Shown piece after piece: positions 50,546-62,570 of a stretch of 64,000 bases of DNA. The notes under the pieces are model-generated. The model saw only the letters and a program-made list of their open reading frames with translations, did not search any database and was not told where the DNA came from. Each line of letters begins with the position of its first letter. Within the stretch, counting starts at the first letter, position 1. Origin of the DNA: Chamaea fasciata (taxonomy: Eukaryota; Chordata; Aves; Passeriformes; Sylviidae); contig JARCOQ010000006.1 in the NCBI GenBank assembly GCA_029207755.1, positions 7,160,013-7,224,012 of the forward strand, read 5' to 3'. A program made the position numbers and the translations under genes.

Positions 50546-51439
50546 GAATAGGTACCCTTGAAATGAGCTCCTTCTACACTTCTGAGAGAGATAAGTGGGA
50601 GATGACATTGGAGCTATAATGGAAAAAATATTTTCACAAGGCAGCATCTGTTGTTTCAGTGGATGCAGCCCCATTTTTGTTCCAGAATGCTTCTGTGCAT
50701 CTGTCTATATCTTTTCTGTCAGTGAAACAATTACTGCCTGCCCGCCCTCTCTCTACACACACATACATTACTGGTAGGAATGTTACATGGCTGCACACTA
50801 AAGCTGCCACAGCCTGAGCCGAGTTTTGTACAGCCAACAACTTTCTGCAAGGAACAGCTTTCAGTTTCCTTCCCAAATGAAAAAGTAGGCATGACTTGTA
50901 GTGTTTGTTACCTCACAATGTGTGGGGTGAGTTCAAATATTGCCAGTTCCATATGGAAACAGGAAGATATGATGTCTGATTGCGTTAAGAATCTTTGAAC
51001 ATTCAAATTTTATTTTGGTACATAAATAATTATCCTTATTCCAGGATAATAATGTGTTTGCAGCGCTCACTTCTGCTAAGCAATAATGAAACCAGGCCAT
51101 TTATTTTAGTGCCTAACCTTCCAAATATAGTATGAATCTTTTGTGTTGGTTGTGGTTTTAGATGACCATTCAAGGTTGTTTTGTGCAGGTTTACACCACA
51201 CACCAGTATAAGACCCGGAACTGTGCCAGGTCTGCCAAGCCTCTCTCCAGAGCTATGTCCTCCATCTCATACTCCTGTGTGACAAGAAGATGTATGGGTT
51301 TTAAACAAGTAGGGACTGTTTGAACATCTAATCTGAACTCCCATCTAGTCAGAGCTGCTGTATTTGGCAAAAATATTTTCCAGGAAAGCTTCCAGAAATA
51401 AGCTGAAGACATCAAAAGATGGAAAATCTATGCTTTCCC
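50546..51439. other. Noncoding DNA, nothing recognised
   Basis: No coding or RNA signal. The part after ~51200 may belong to the older CR1 that follows, but it is too diverged to say. Confidence 0.35.
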
Positions 51440-51725
51440 TCGGCAGTTTGTCCCAGAGGCTTTTCACCTCCACTGCCTGTCTAGATCCTACCTTGCTTTT
51501 GTCCAGGCTCACCTTTTAGCTCTGCTATCAGCTTATGCCTTTCTTTTCCTAAATTAAAGAGCTGTTTAATATCCTGTATTTTCTGCCCATGAAGTACTTG
51601 CAGACTGCAATTAAGTCACCTCTCAATCTTCCTGTTGATAAAGTTTACAGCTGAAGGTCTTTAAATATCTTCCTTCAAGGCCCTATCTTCATCTTGTCAA
51701 CGTATTGTAAAATCCCCATGACATA
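51440..51725 (-). mobile_element. Ancient CR1-like LINE fragment, minus strand
   Basis: 'cggcagtttgtcccagaggc', 'agcttatgcctttcttttcc', 'taaattaaagagctgtttaa', 'cccatgaagtacttgcagac' and 'tgcaattaagtcacctctca' follow the order of an old amniote CR1 3' region in inverted orientation. It is more diverged than the other copies here. The 5' limit may extend to ~51210. Confidence 0.68.
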
Positions 51726-54700
51726 TCAATGTGCTTTTTAACGCACATAATGGGCCCTTGGTTGTGTTTAACATTCCTCTGTCTCACCATTGCTGTTCAG
51801 GTGGCAAAACAGCCTCTCAGACCTAACACACAAGACCACACTACATGCACACAGTCAGTGTTTCCTTTCCTATTACAAACCATCCAGCAACAGCGTCTGC
51901 AGTTTCCTGACAGGCCCCTGTGTCGATACCCAGAGCTTTGGAAATGTCACCAGCAGAGGTTTGGAAATGTCACCAGCAGACCAGAGCCTGTCTGGGAACA
52001 CATAGATGAATTTTTCCCTGTGGCTCTTGCTCCTGCTCTGCTCTCCTGCAACTACAGTTCTGCCTGTGCTCCGGACAAACCCAAAAAATGCAGAAGCAAT
52101 TGAGGACAGTACAAATAGGACCAGTAACACCTTCAGAGCTGTGCAAGGTGATTCCACATCACCGTGTACTGCAGAACAGAGAGAAGCTGAAACCCACTGG
52201 TGTGCAAAGCAGCTCTGTGGCTTTGAGCCCACCTTGAACCACCACATTTATCTAAAACAGGGGTGATGACACACATTTGGATGAATGAGGCTTTAAACTG
52301 AACTAGTACAGCTACACAGAACCAGGGAAATGTGTTCTTGACAGAAAAGGTCTCTTCTAAGGGCATTTCCCATTACACCAACATTGAATTATGGCTCTCC
52401 TAGGAGAGGGTCTCCCCGTTCCAGTGGCAGAACCCCCTTGATATCTGTGTTACTCCAGTAGCATGGAGCGTATCATCACCAGCTTGCAGCCGAATTCACA
52501 CCCCAGTCCAGGTGAATCCTTGCCAATGTCTCCAAAGCACACAGGCTATGAGAGATGACAAGCAGTAGTACTTTCAACCACGCATTTCTGACTCCCTGGT
52601 GCAGGCTCAGTTTCAAAGGGCTGGATTCTGTTCTTATTTCTCTCAAGCCTGTTTACCCATTAGTACTTGCAGGGTCAAGCAGGGGAGGAGGGGACTTCTA
52701 CTCAGAAAATCAAGTAGCTACAAAACAAAAGGAATCCCGTTCAATTATTCCCAGCAAGCGGATTAAGCAATGAAAGGAACGTATGAGTCTTTTGTGTGGT
52801 ATTTTTGCAATTATGTTCATTTTTCCTACATTACTAATATGCTACCAGAAACCAGACACCATACCCAATAATGTGAAAACAAGGCAAAAGAATAGAGCCA
52901 TGAAGGGGAAGAAACAGAGTGGAAAATGCAAAACAGTAAACTATTCCTCTTAGCAATTGTTAAGTATCAGCAAGGGCACATTATAGCTGGGTCCCCAGAC
53001 TCATGCAGCACTGAACTAAGAGCAAAGTAGCAGATGGTGATGCAGCAGATTAGGACTTGCTAACAACTGCCTGTCTGGAGAGCTTTGCTTGAGATTATGG
53101 ACTTGATGGTAGAGTAAACACCTGTAGTGATAGTCACCAAAATGTAGGCATCCTTGAAATGGGAAGGGTCCAGGCTTCATGAAGATTTAATCTGCCTGTG
53201 TGTACTCTGCCCTGCCAGTGTTGGAGAAAGCAGATTGAAAGGTTTTGTGAATGTGTTACTAGAAAAAGTAACTAGATCATGTTACTGTTGTGAATCAGTG
53301 CAGCTGTGCTGGCACCAGCAGATCTGAGTCAAAATGTACTATCTGAGAGTAAGGCTATAGAGACCAGGGAAAACCTCACGAAAATAGCAGTCTTTTAATG
53401 GGTTTATAAAAGATTGGAAATGAAAAAATCCATCACGATCTATGCCTGTTCTAGAAGGAAAAACTAAAACCAGTTTGCTTTGCTGTGTTTTTTTTTTGTT
53501 TGTTTTTGTTTGTGTTGTTGCTTTTTTTTTAAAGACCACTTACATCTCTGATCAGGTAGGACTTGGGCAGCTCTGACAGGTCTCATAGACCTTCTCTGCT
53601 CTTTCATACAGCCTGGTGTGTCTGCTGAACTCCCCATGTATCCCTCTGGTTTCTGGCCACAAGGATTCAACACTTTTCTCCTCAAGTGTTGATAAAACAA
53701 TGTACAACATTTGAAGGATGATCATCTATACTGTTGACTGCTTGGAATAGTGACTGCAGCACAGCAAGGGAGAACAGAGAGCACTGCAGCACTATTTAGC
53801 GTGTGGTGAGTGTCTAAGAAACTATTTCATTCAGAATTTCATTCACAAGGTCACCCTCATGTTAAATGGTTCTCAATTAAATTCCTGATAACTACCAGCA
53901 GCTACTAGTTTATCAGTGTATCTCTAACTACAAGGTGACAGACAACACACATAAGCGTGAACTGAAGAGGGCAAAGGCACTGGCTTCCCATTTTACTGGG
54001 TATAGCCTTTCCCTTGTATGACCAGAGGTATTTACAGAGCAGAAGTCAGATGAAAGCTTGGGAGATGAGAGCTACTGTATCAGGATGGGCAAATGTGCAT
54101 ATATTTATCCCCACAGTCCTCCCAAGGACTCCCTGCGCCTTCTGCAGAGGATAGAGTTTCTTTACTGGGTGAAGTCCAAGCATCAGCTTCTGCCTTTGGC
54201 TTTAATTAATGAAACGCTCTGACAATAAACTGCAGCAAGCCACATGCTGCACCCGTCGTGCTGAACCAGTGTGTGGTTTGCACACGCGTTTTTGAAACCA
54301 CATTTTCCTTGATGTGCCTGTAATTTGACTCAGTGGGTCAGTGCAATGTGCATCAGATGAGATGGGAGAGTCCTTCATGGTATCGCTCACATGGCCAAAG
54401 ATCTGAAGCAAATCTATTAAACACATTATGTTATTCCAGATATTTAGCTATGGAAACAAGATCAGGACCTGGCTTATGATCACAAGAAAAAAGTTCCTTA
54501 TGACCTTTGTCTTCCAAGAGCGAAGGGGAAAATCTGCCACTCGAACATATATAAGGTTTACTGATATAGATTTCAACCTGGAGCAAAAAAACGTTAATGA
54601 GTGGGCCAAATGTTAAATCAAAGTAAGTATTTTACAGTAGTTCAGATTTGGGGTACCAGTTGTCAGTTCAACCACATGCTGACCTCTCTCTACTCCAGCA

Positions 54701-55007
54701 TCTTCCAACAAGAGCGGGGCAGGATTTTCAGTCTCTCTTGAGAATGCAAAGCTTCAAATAGCCTTGGAGCTTTACTGTACAACATCTACATATATATACA
54801 TTTCAGAATTGCACCTTCGCCTCAGTATTATCCCAATTAGTCTACAAGAAAGTATCTTAAAAATATATATTTTTAAAACTGTGATAAAGGGAATCTTCTC
54901 CCATAAGTGCTGCCCTGCATTCATGCAGGAAGCCCAGACCCCAGCAAGAGATCTTCATTGCAGAGGGCAAAAACAAGAAAGTGTCTAGTTTGGCACTATT
55001 TAATGCC

Positions 55008-55011
<4 letters not shown>
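51726..55011. other. Noncoding DNA, probable FGFRL1 intron
   Basis: No gene recognised. It includes the 23-bp tandem duplication at 51937-51982 and T-rich/TTG tracts at ~53487-53532. Confidence 0.4.
51937..51982. repeat. Two-copy 23-bp tandem duplication
   Basis: TTTGGAAATGTCACCAGCAG plus three bases occurs at 51937-51959 and again at 51960-51982. Only the last bases of the unit differ, so the duplication looks recent. Confidence 0.85.
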
Positions 55012-55039
<28 letters not shown>

Positions 55040-55066
55040 GGTGTATATATATGGTGTATATACATA
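55012..55066. repeat. (TA)n microsatellite with TATGGTG interruptions
   Basis: About 15 TA units, then two ATGGTG-interrupted TATATA segments. Confidence 0.93.
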
Positions 55067-57714
55067 GAAGGGTGTGTGTACTTATTTACAGTGGTTTGAC
55101 ACAATTTTCCCTCAGTACAGGTGCTCCAAAAGCTGACATTTTCATGCTGTGTTTGTCAACCAAGTAAGACTTTGCTGGGAAATAAATAGTGCACATGGGC
55201 TGCCCCACACTAAGGATTTTTCCAATAAGATTGGTGACATCAGCAGCAAGACCTGTCACCATTTGCAGCCATAGTGCACAGTTAATAGGTCAGATCCTGA
55301 CATGCAGTGTACCCCACCAATGCACACTGGGAGTATTCAAGAGTTTATTTCCATTTTCATGAGGAATAAACCCTGGCTAGACTGGCCAAGGTAAACACTG
55401 GCCTGCCCTCCCACCTGCCACAAAGGTCAGGGCTGGTGGGGGCCCAGCCAAGTGCTGGCTGTCATCTGCTGAACATGTGCCATTCCCCATGCAGACGAGG
55501 CTTTTCCAACACACAGCTACAGCCAGGCCTGGCAGATGCTCTTTGCTGGTGATTCCAGGACTTTTGCCTTGGCTTGGTTTCTCCCCTTTGGATTGGAGTC
55601 ATCTTTAGCTGCAGACAGGCAGACGCCCGACGAGGGTCTGCCCTGCAGGCAGGATGTGACCCACCAGGAATGACCAAGGACTCCCTTTCCATGGCCTTCA
55701 AGTCCACACTCCAGGCCAGGAAAGAGACAAGGTTGTGGTGCACAAGGGTGCTGGATCTACCTCTAGCCACTGAGCAGATGAAGGCGTGAAATGTGGTCAC
55801 TTCATCCACTGCAGAGCTCTCAAGGTTATAAAACAGCAGAGCTGGCAAAGTTCCCTTTAAAGCTGCTGCTCTTTGTAATGAAGGCAAAAGGAATCTGTTA
55901 AATGAAAACTCCAATTATAATGGTCTTTCTGCATCAAACGAAAATGTAGTAACTTTGTTGCTTCCTCAATAACAGAAAAAGAATCACTTCTCTGGAAACA
56001 CAAATTAAATATTTGCCTTCTTTGCCAGCAGAAAGGGTGAGGTTTCTCTCATCTGCTGCACAAGTAATTTGTGAGCACTCCCCTGGTGTAACACTACCCC
56101 TCTCTGCCATCACAACAGTGTGAGGAGATTCTAATCACTGCCCCTACTTGCTCTGCTTACAAGTCTTGCCTTAGAAGACAGGTCTCCCTTTGGAGATGGA
56201 TTTTACTGTCAAATCCCTCTTTTCATTTCCACACCCACAGCACAAGATCACAAAGAAAGGGGATTGTTTAAACACAAAAAGGCAACTTTGATCACAGCAG
56301 TGTTATCACTTCTAAATGCTGCAGAGTCTTTCAAATCTACACGTATTTATCTAAAAAAAAAAAAAAAACCTGTTCCATGTCTTAAAGACTTTATTCCCTC
56401 TTCACCAAAGACAGTCAGCTTAAACTTGGAAAATAAGAATGGCCCTTATAAACATAACACATAAATATAATACACTGCCCTTTCCACACATTACAGATCT
56501 ACTCAAAGATTGGCTCAGGCCAAAAGTCAAGATCTAAAAAATCTCCCGTAGTGAAAACACATGGATCCAACAGAATAAAGGCCAGTTTACAGCAACACGT
56601 CAATAGGGTAAACCGCAGCAGAGAAACTAGGGACCCCTTCTTCCCCTGAACTAGGCATAAATTCCAGCAAAGCTCTTCCTTCAGGATAAATGGCTTTCTA
56701 TCAGTATTTGTGCGCCATATTTGATGCAAGCACTATGCAAACCTTTAGGTTCATTGAACTAAAGGAAAATGGAAAAATTTAGGAAAGAAATACACAGAAT
56801 GTCTTGAAATAAATAACTGTATGGCTATAGCCTAGTGATCTTACAAAGGTGTAGGTTAAAATTATGCAAGAGCAACTAACGTGAAGCTCCTGAGAGAGAT
56901 TTGAGAATTGAACAAATTGAAGAGTAGAGAAAAACACATTATTTCAGCATGAGTGGAAGCAACTTAAAACCTTAATGAGCTGACTTAAAACATAGTAAGT
57001 TGAGTCAGATTCAGCAAAATAACATCTTTTGAATTATGCATATTCAAAAAAAATTTTGTTGGGATTTTCGCAATATTTTTAGGATAATCAGTTATTGTAT
57101 TTATAATGTTTTGGAAATTCCATTTTTCCATCAGAAAATGTTGCTGGGAAAAGTTTCCAAATGGGCTTCATAAACTTTGTTTGTTGAGGAAGCAACCATC
57201 TTTCTGTTCACTGGACACTGCGTCCCACTTTGAGCTCTGGCTCTTAGATGTTCCCTTTTCGCCAACATAATTAAATACTAGAAAAAAATACACTCCCACT
57301 GCCTTGTTTTGCAACAGCTTTTTTGGTTTCTTGTGGCATATTACTTTCATCTCCAAGCCATAAGTCAATCTTACTTTCATGAAGTTTCTTGCATTGCCAG
57401 ATAAAGGACTTGTCCTTGGATCACAAAAGAAGCTGGCAAGGCTTACTACCCCTGGCAAAACTTTACTAAACATGGCTCAAATGCCAAATTTACTGTGAAA
57501 ATACACAGAAGAGAAGACTCATATTGATTTCTTGTACTTTACCAACACATCATCCAATAGGTCTTCTGTGGCTAGCAATTCACAGGCAGGGGAATAAGGG
57601 TTGTTTTATGCTGGGCTTCATTCTCATGGCACACACCTACTCCTCCAGTCAAGACAAGTTATTTTCTGGGCCTGGGGAAAAGCATTTGACAGTAACTGAT
57701 CAGGATGAATGGCT
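55067..57714. other. Noncoding DNA, nothing recognised
   Basis: No supported gene, RNA or transposon. There is an A-run at ~56354-56367. The 150-residue minus-strand open frame at 55462-55914 has no recognisable features. Confidence 0.4.
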
Positions 57715-58050
57715 CCCGTGTGCCTCCCCGAGCCAGTGAAACACGGCAACGCGCCATCCAGGGTTTGTAATTCCGCAGCTTAGAGCACATTAGGAAAACA
57801 GCCCGATCGATAAAGCCTCCATGAATGCACCAGCACATTGCTGCGTTATCGCACGAGTGGAAACAACAAACGTGTCACTGCAGTGATTGTTTGATGTGAA
57901 ATCATGTGGAACGCCTCATCTGGAGCGCGGCCCGGTCGGCCCCTGTGAAAGCAATCCCCCTCACGCCATGTTAGCCAACGCCGGGGCCTGAAACCCAATC
58001 TCCATCTGCGCTGCCACAGCCGCGCTTTGTGCCCGCTACGTGTCAGCGTC
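57715..58050. promoter_or_regulatory. CpG-rich block in the long intron, candidate enhancer or alternative promoter
   Basis: By hand I count about 26 CpG in ~335 bp, while neighbouring kilobases have very few. Dense spots are GAGCGCGGCCCGGTCGGCCC near 57925 and CAGCCGCGCTTTGTGCCCGC near 58017. It also has GATTGTTTGATGTGAAATCA-like AT-rich words next to them. It is repeat-free. There is no coding exon with splice sites that I could recognise. It is either an unmethylated regulatory element or a promoter; the sequence does not decide. Confidence 0.35.
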
Positions 58051-61000
58051 TGTTTTTATTTTCTGGCACCTTGAGCAAGTGTTAGGGACTCCAAATAATA
58101 AGTGACATACGGACACTTTGCTGGAAACAAGCACCTGGGTTGGGGCATGGCATTCATTAAAGCCTGACACGCTCACCCTCTGCGCTCTTTTCGGGCCCTT
58201 CTTTTCTTTCCCTTACCACACGATTACTCATGTGCCTACTGGCAACGTGACAAATGGAAAATGCTGCATGCCCCATTGGCCGAACAACTGGACCATGGTT
58301 CCAGAAAAACTCTCCTCTTTTATGGTCCCTTTCATCCTTTTACACACACATTGAATAAAACCACAGGCACACCTTGGTCAGCTTCCTCGTTAGAGAAGAC
58401 TAGGCACTTGTTTCTTCTTCACTGCATCAAAACCAGGGATGCCATACACAGGTGCACTCAGGGTAAAAGGGTATGTATGTTCTGCTTTAGATGAGAAAAA
58501 TTTCAGGGGAAGTTAATTCCATCTCCATGGCTTTATAAAAAAAAATGGAAAAAAGCCTGAATTTTTGATGCATGTTAAACTTCAGAGAAAATAAGAACAG
58601 TGTGCACTGTGAATGATGTTTTTGAGGCTTTTGAGGGTTCTCTTTGTCCTCTGCAACTAACTGCAGTATTAGGGAAGTAAAGGAGAAGGCATACCAGTCA
58701 ATCACTTCACAAACTTGAGGAGGTTAATTAGCACTGAAATTTGTACTGTTGTAGAAACAAAACAAATCTACCTTGTCAACTCGACTGGCCTAGTCTATCC
58801 TAGTTTCTAGTACAGAGCAGACAAATCAAAGGTCTAACACTTCACAAATGAAGAACCTAAAGTGGCTTTCACATTTAAGTGCAGACCCCAGTTTCTACAG
58901 CTGATGAAGCAGCAGAAACAGGAAGATGTAGAAGGCTTGTGTTGGATTACTTGTGGGTGATCAGGATGTTGCCAGCAGTCCCACTCTACATAGGATTTCC
59001 TGAACATCTACTGTCCTCCATAAAGAAAGCTATGCCTGGAAGGGTGGAGGGACAGTAATGGCCATGCCACAGTGCACTGGGTAGTACAGGACAAGACAAA
59101 CACTTCCAGACCACGTGAAGGAGGAAGAAAGACATAACTTTTACCTACAAAAGGCTCAGTCCAATAAGCTAAGGATGGGACAACCCTGAGGACTTTTCAA
59201 GAGCACCTACCTTCACTGGCAGATTATCCACTGCCATTAACAAAAACAATGATTGCTCTTTAAACTTCTAGTAATAACATGTGTGCATTTAATCTTGGGG
59301 GGTTTTGTTTGTTTAAAAAAAAAAATCTCCAGGGATTACTGGAATATTTTTCCTGGGCACCCCATGCTGCCTGACCTTCCTGGTGGCAAAAAACTGTCTT
59401 GGCTGAAATGATGTGTGAAAATAATACTAAAGCATTAAAATAAAGCATTCACACACACACATCAGGTTCCCTGAAAAACAGGGAGAAGATTAATGATAAA
59501 GAATGTCATTAGTCTTTAAAAAACACAGCCTGCAAAAATGTCAAGTTAAAGGAGTAAAACACCAGAGACTCATCAAGCCAAAATCAATAAAGCAGCAGTT
59601 AAAAATCCATTTCCAGTTCAGGATAAACCTGTTGCCGTGTGGGGAAGGAAAAACTATCAGTGGTAGCACAGAAAAGACAGAAGCAAAACCAACTGTGGAG
59701 AATGTACAGCCTGAGGAGAGAAATGACAGAGCATAAAATGCATCACTCAGTGAACAGGTAACCATTCAGCAGGATGATGCAGGGCAAATGTCTGTGAGTC
59801 CGGAAGACAGCAAAGCTTCAGGCTGTGAGACTCAGAGCTCAAAAGTAGAGACTGCAGGATGACCAGCCCAACTTGAATTCCCAGGCAAAATATGTGGCAA
59901 AACTGGTTAATGCATTTTTTGGAGACAAGGAGAATCCTACATAGGAGTGGGTAGACAATCTGGCTGTGTACAGAATAATATCTGAGACAGCATCTGGATC
60001 CAGACTCGATGTCATGGCTCAAAAATTAAATGAGAAAAATGAGACCAAAAGGAAAAAAAATGTGTAAGAGTAATCCAAAAACAATTAAGAGAATTGGAGG
60101 AAACACTTGTAAATGTTTAAGTACTCAATACATCTTGATAGCCAGAAAGAAGGCTGAGAAGTGAGTTAATCCTCCTTGAAAGATAATACTGCATAAGCAA
60201 CACATAAAATTGGTGTCTCTGTAGTCTTGGTGAATGAGGCAAAATATGAGGCAGTGGCTGGTAGTAGGAGTTAACAAATGGCAAAGGAGCATTTCCAACA
60301 TCATTCAGAAGCATCTTCATGACCTTGAGTAAAGAATTTTCCAACCTTTTCTTGGACACATACATAGACGTAGAGCTGTAATATGGGCCCAGAGAAGCTG
60401 ACTGTTCTTTCCAGCACATCTTCTGTGGATTCCAAAACCTGTTATTTTTCATTAACATTAATCCCTGCATGTAGCAATGTTTAACACTATCTTCTTTAAA
60501 GGAAAAAAAAAAAAAGAGAGGAAAAAAAACCACCAAAAAAACCCCACAAAAAACCTAAGCCCTAATATTTCACCATTTTTCAAACTAAAGGAAATAGTGT
60601 AGCAGAGGTAGCAATTGTGATGACATTTGAGATTATCCTATAATCCCGTTTCAATCTTCCAGCTGGAGAGTGGAGACGGTATGATTTGAAATCTGTGAAG
60701 TTATTTGATTTTAAAGGCTTAGCAGGCAAATAAAAGATGGTGTAGGCCAATGAAATCAAATTTGCTGTACGATGTGTAGTACGCTGGATCCAAATTTTAT
60801 ACGTGTCCTCTGTGTGCTTACTCTGATATAAACAGTTACAGCAAACCAGAAATATGTGCTGTCTGTGCAAGCTGGACTGGAATTCTGTCCTTGCTCATGT
60901 CTGATCTGCTCACACAGAAGTCAGCAGGATCAGCCAAAGGAAGAAAAGTTCTCAAGACAGAAGGTATTCAACAACAATAACAACAACAAAAACCCTAAAA

Positions 61001-62359
61001 AATTTGATCATGAAGGAAAAAAGGTCATGGAGAGCAGAGTATGCGTTTTCATATTCTTTGCATCATATTGTAGTGTGTGACTAGCTCTTGTCCACTAACT
61101 TAATCAGGAAGACATATTTTAGACAGTGACAAGCAGGAATGAATACAGTCAGTCTTGTTTTCACCACAGGATACAGAGATTGGCTTTGGATGTCTTTCTG
61201 AAACATTCATTTGCCAGGCAGAATGGGAGCCTGAGGGCAGAAGACTTCAAAAAAGAAAAATACAGATATCCCAGAAGTCATGTAAAACACAGGGCTACAC
61301 TGTCAGTTAGTGTAAATGAATGTAACTCCACTAATGAGAAGGAGCATCTACAGTATAAGCCAGAGGAAGATGACAAACTGAAATTGTGCCCTTGGTGACA
61401 TCTGATCTATTCACAAAAATATGCAAGCCTTATGGGGTAAACTTTACTATCTGTCAAGATTGTTTGGGGAATGTGGGCAGCTACATCTGCTGGGAGAATC
61501 AGGAGGGGTAGGGAGAGTGCTCTTGCATAAAAATCAAAATTAAACATCTCAGGAAGCAAACTCACCCCTCAGTTGCACAGAAGACAATTAACCCCTCTGG
61601 AGCTCTGCTTGAGATGGTCATTCCAGTGCCCAGTTCTCACCCCCTTGTGGCAAAATTCCCATTAAAGCCATGCTCTCCTGCACTGTTGGCACAAAATGTG
61701 AGCAACTTTGCTGAAATAACCATCGTGGCCATTCTACCATAAAGCTGATCTGACTGCCAAGGGGAGGGCAACTACAAATAGAGAATTTAACTGTCATGAG
61801 TGGCAGCATGGTCCAGTTCAGAGCAAATTCCTTGTCATTTACACATATAGCTCTGTGTCATTTTAACCTTAGCACAGTCACTGGTGAGTCAATAGTAACA
61901 GAAGGGGCAGGGGAAGAATGATTTATTTTTCCTTTCTGCTGCTGCAGAGCAACTGCATATTTTCCTTGTCAACAGCTGTGGTTCGTATAAACTGTAGAGA
62001 TTGGTAGAAAGAAAGGGAAAACCCCACCCAACAAACAAGATGTAGGACTCCCAGGAATCATTATAACATGCTGAGCATGCCAATATAATGCTATTTGCAG
62101 TCTCCTCTCTAGGTCAGCAGAGATTCCAGCACCCTTTGTCAAAAACAGTTGCTCCTCCCCACAAGCATGTGCAAACCCCTTTGGCCATGCTGCCTAACCT
62201 GATGAAGGTTTTAACCAAGGAAGGGTGAACAGGTCTCACTCACACACCTGGTTGAAATGCCTCTGCTCTTCACATCAGACTATCACCAGAGCTGCCATCT
62301 ATCCTGCCACCTCTTTGTCATACTAAATAATCACTCAGTCTGTCCCAATGAAAATGAAA
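58051..62359. other. Noncoding DNA with a possible decayed coding segment
   Basis: No intact gene. Around 59500-60064 (+) some frames read like a degraded protein, for example QPNLNSQAKYVAKLVNAFFG followed by a stop and EWVDNLAVYRIISETASGSR. An A-rich tract lies at 60508-60557 and a short (AAC)n patch at ~60971-60990. The rest is unremarkable. Confidence 0.35.
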
Positions 62360-62570
62360 AATGTAAATTACTGTGAGGGTGTTAAGGCCCTGACACAGGT
62401 TGTCCAGAGAAGCTGTGGCTGCCCCATCCCTGGAAACATTCAAGGCAGGCTGGACGGGGCTTGGAACAACCTGGTCAAGTGGATGATATCCCTGCCCATG
62501 GCAAGGGGTTGGAATGAGATAGTCTTAAGGTCTCTCCCAACCCAAACCATTCCATGATTCCAGGGTTTTA
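62360..62570 (+). mobile_element. CR1 LINE 3' end, plus strand
   Basis: Reads in CR1 sense: 'ctgtggctgccccatccctg', 'gaaacattcaaggcaggctg', 'ggcttggaacaacctggtca', 'ccctgcccatggcaaggggt', 'ccaacccaaaccattccatg', then ATTCCAGG in place of the last tail unit. ~200 bp, 5'-truncated. Confidence 0.92.

Noticed and set aside
55462..55914. 150-residue minus-strand open frame
   Set aside because: No family resemblance and no gene context; treated as chance.
57715..58050. The main FGFRL1 promoter
   Set aside because: The signal and Ig1 exons would have to lie between it and 23808, and none was found. Kept only as a candidate enhancer or alternative promoter.
60117..60536. 139-residue minus-strand open frame
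   Set aside because: Begins in an A/T-run and resembles no known protein. The opposite strand gives an equally suggestive reading, so neither is convincing.
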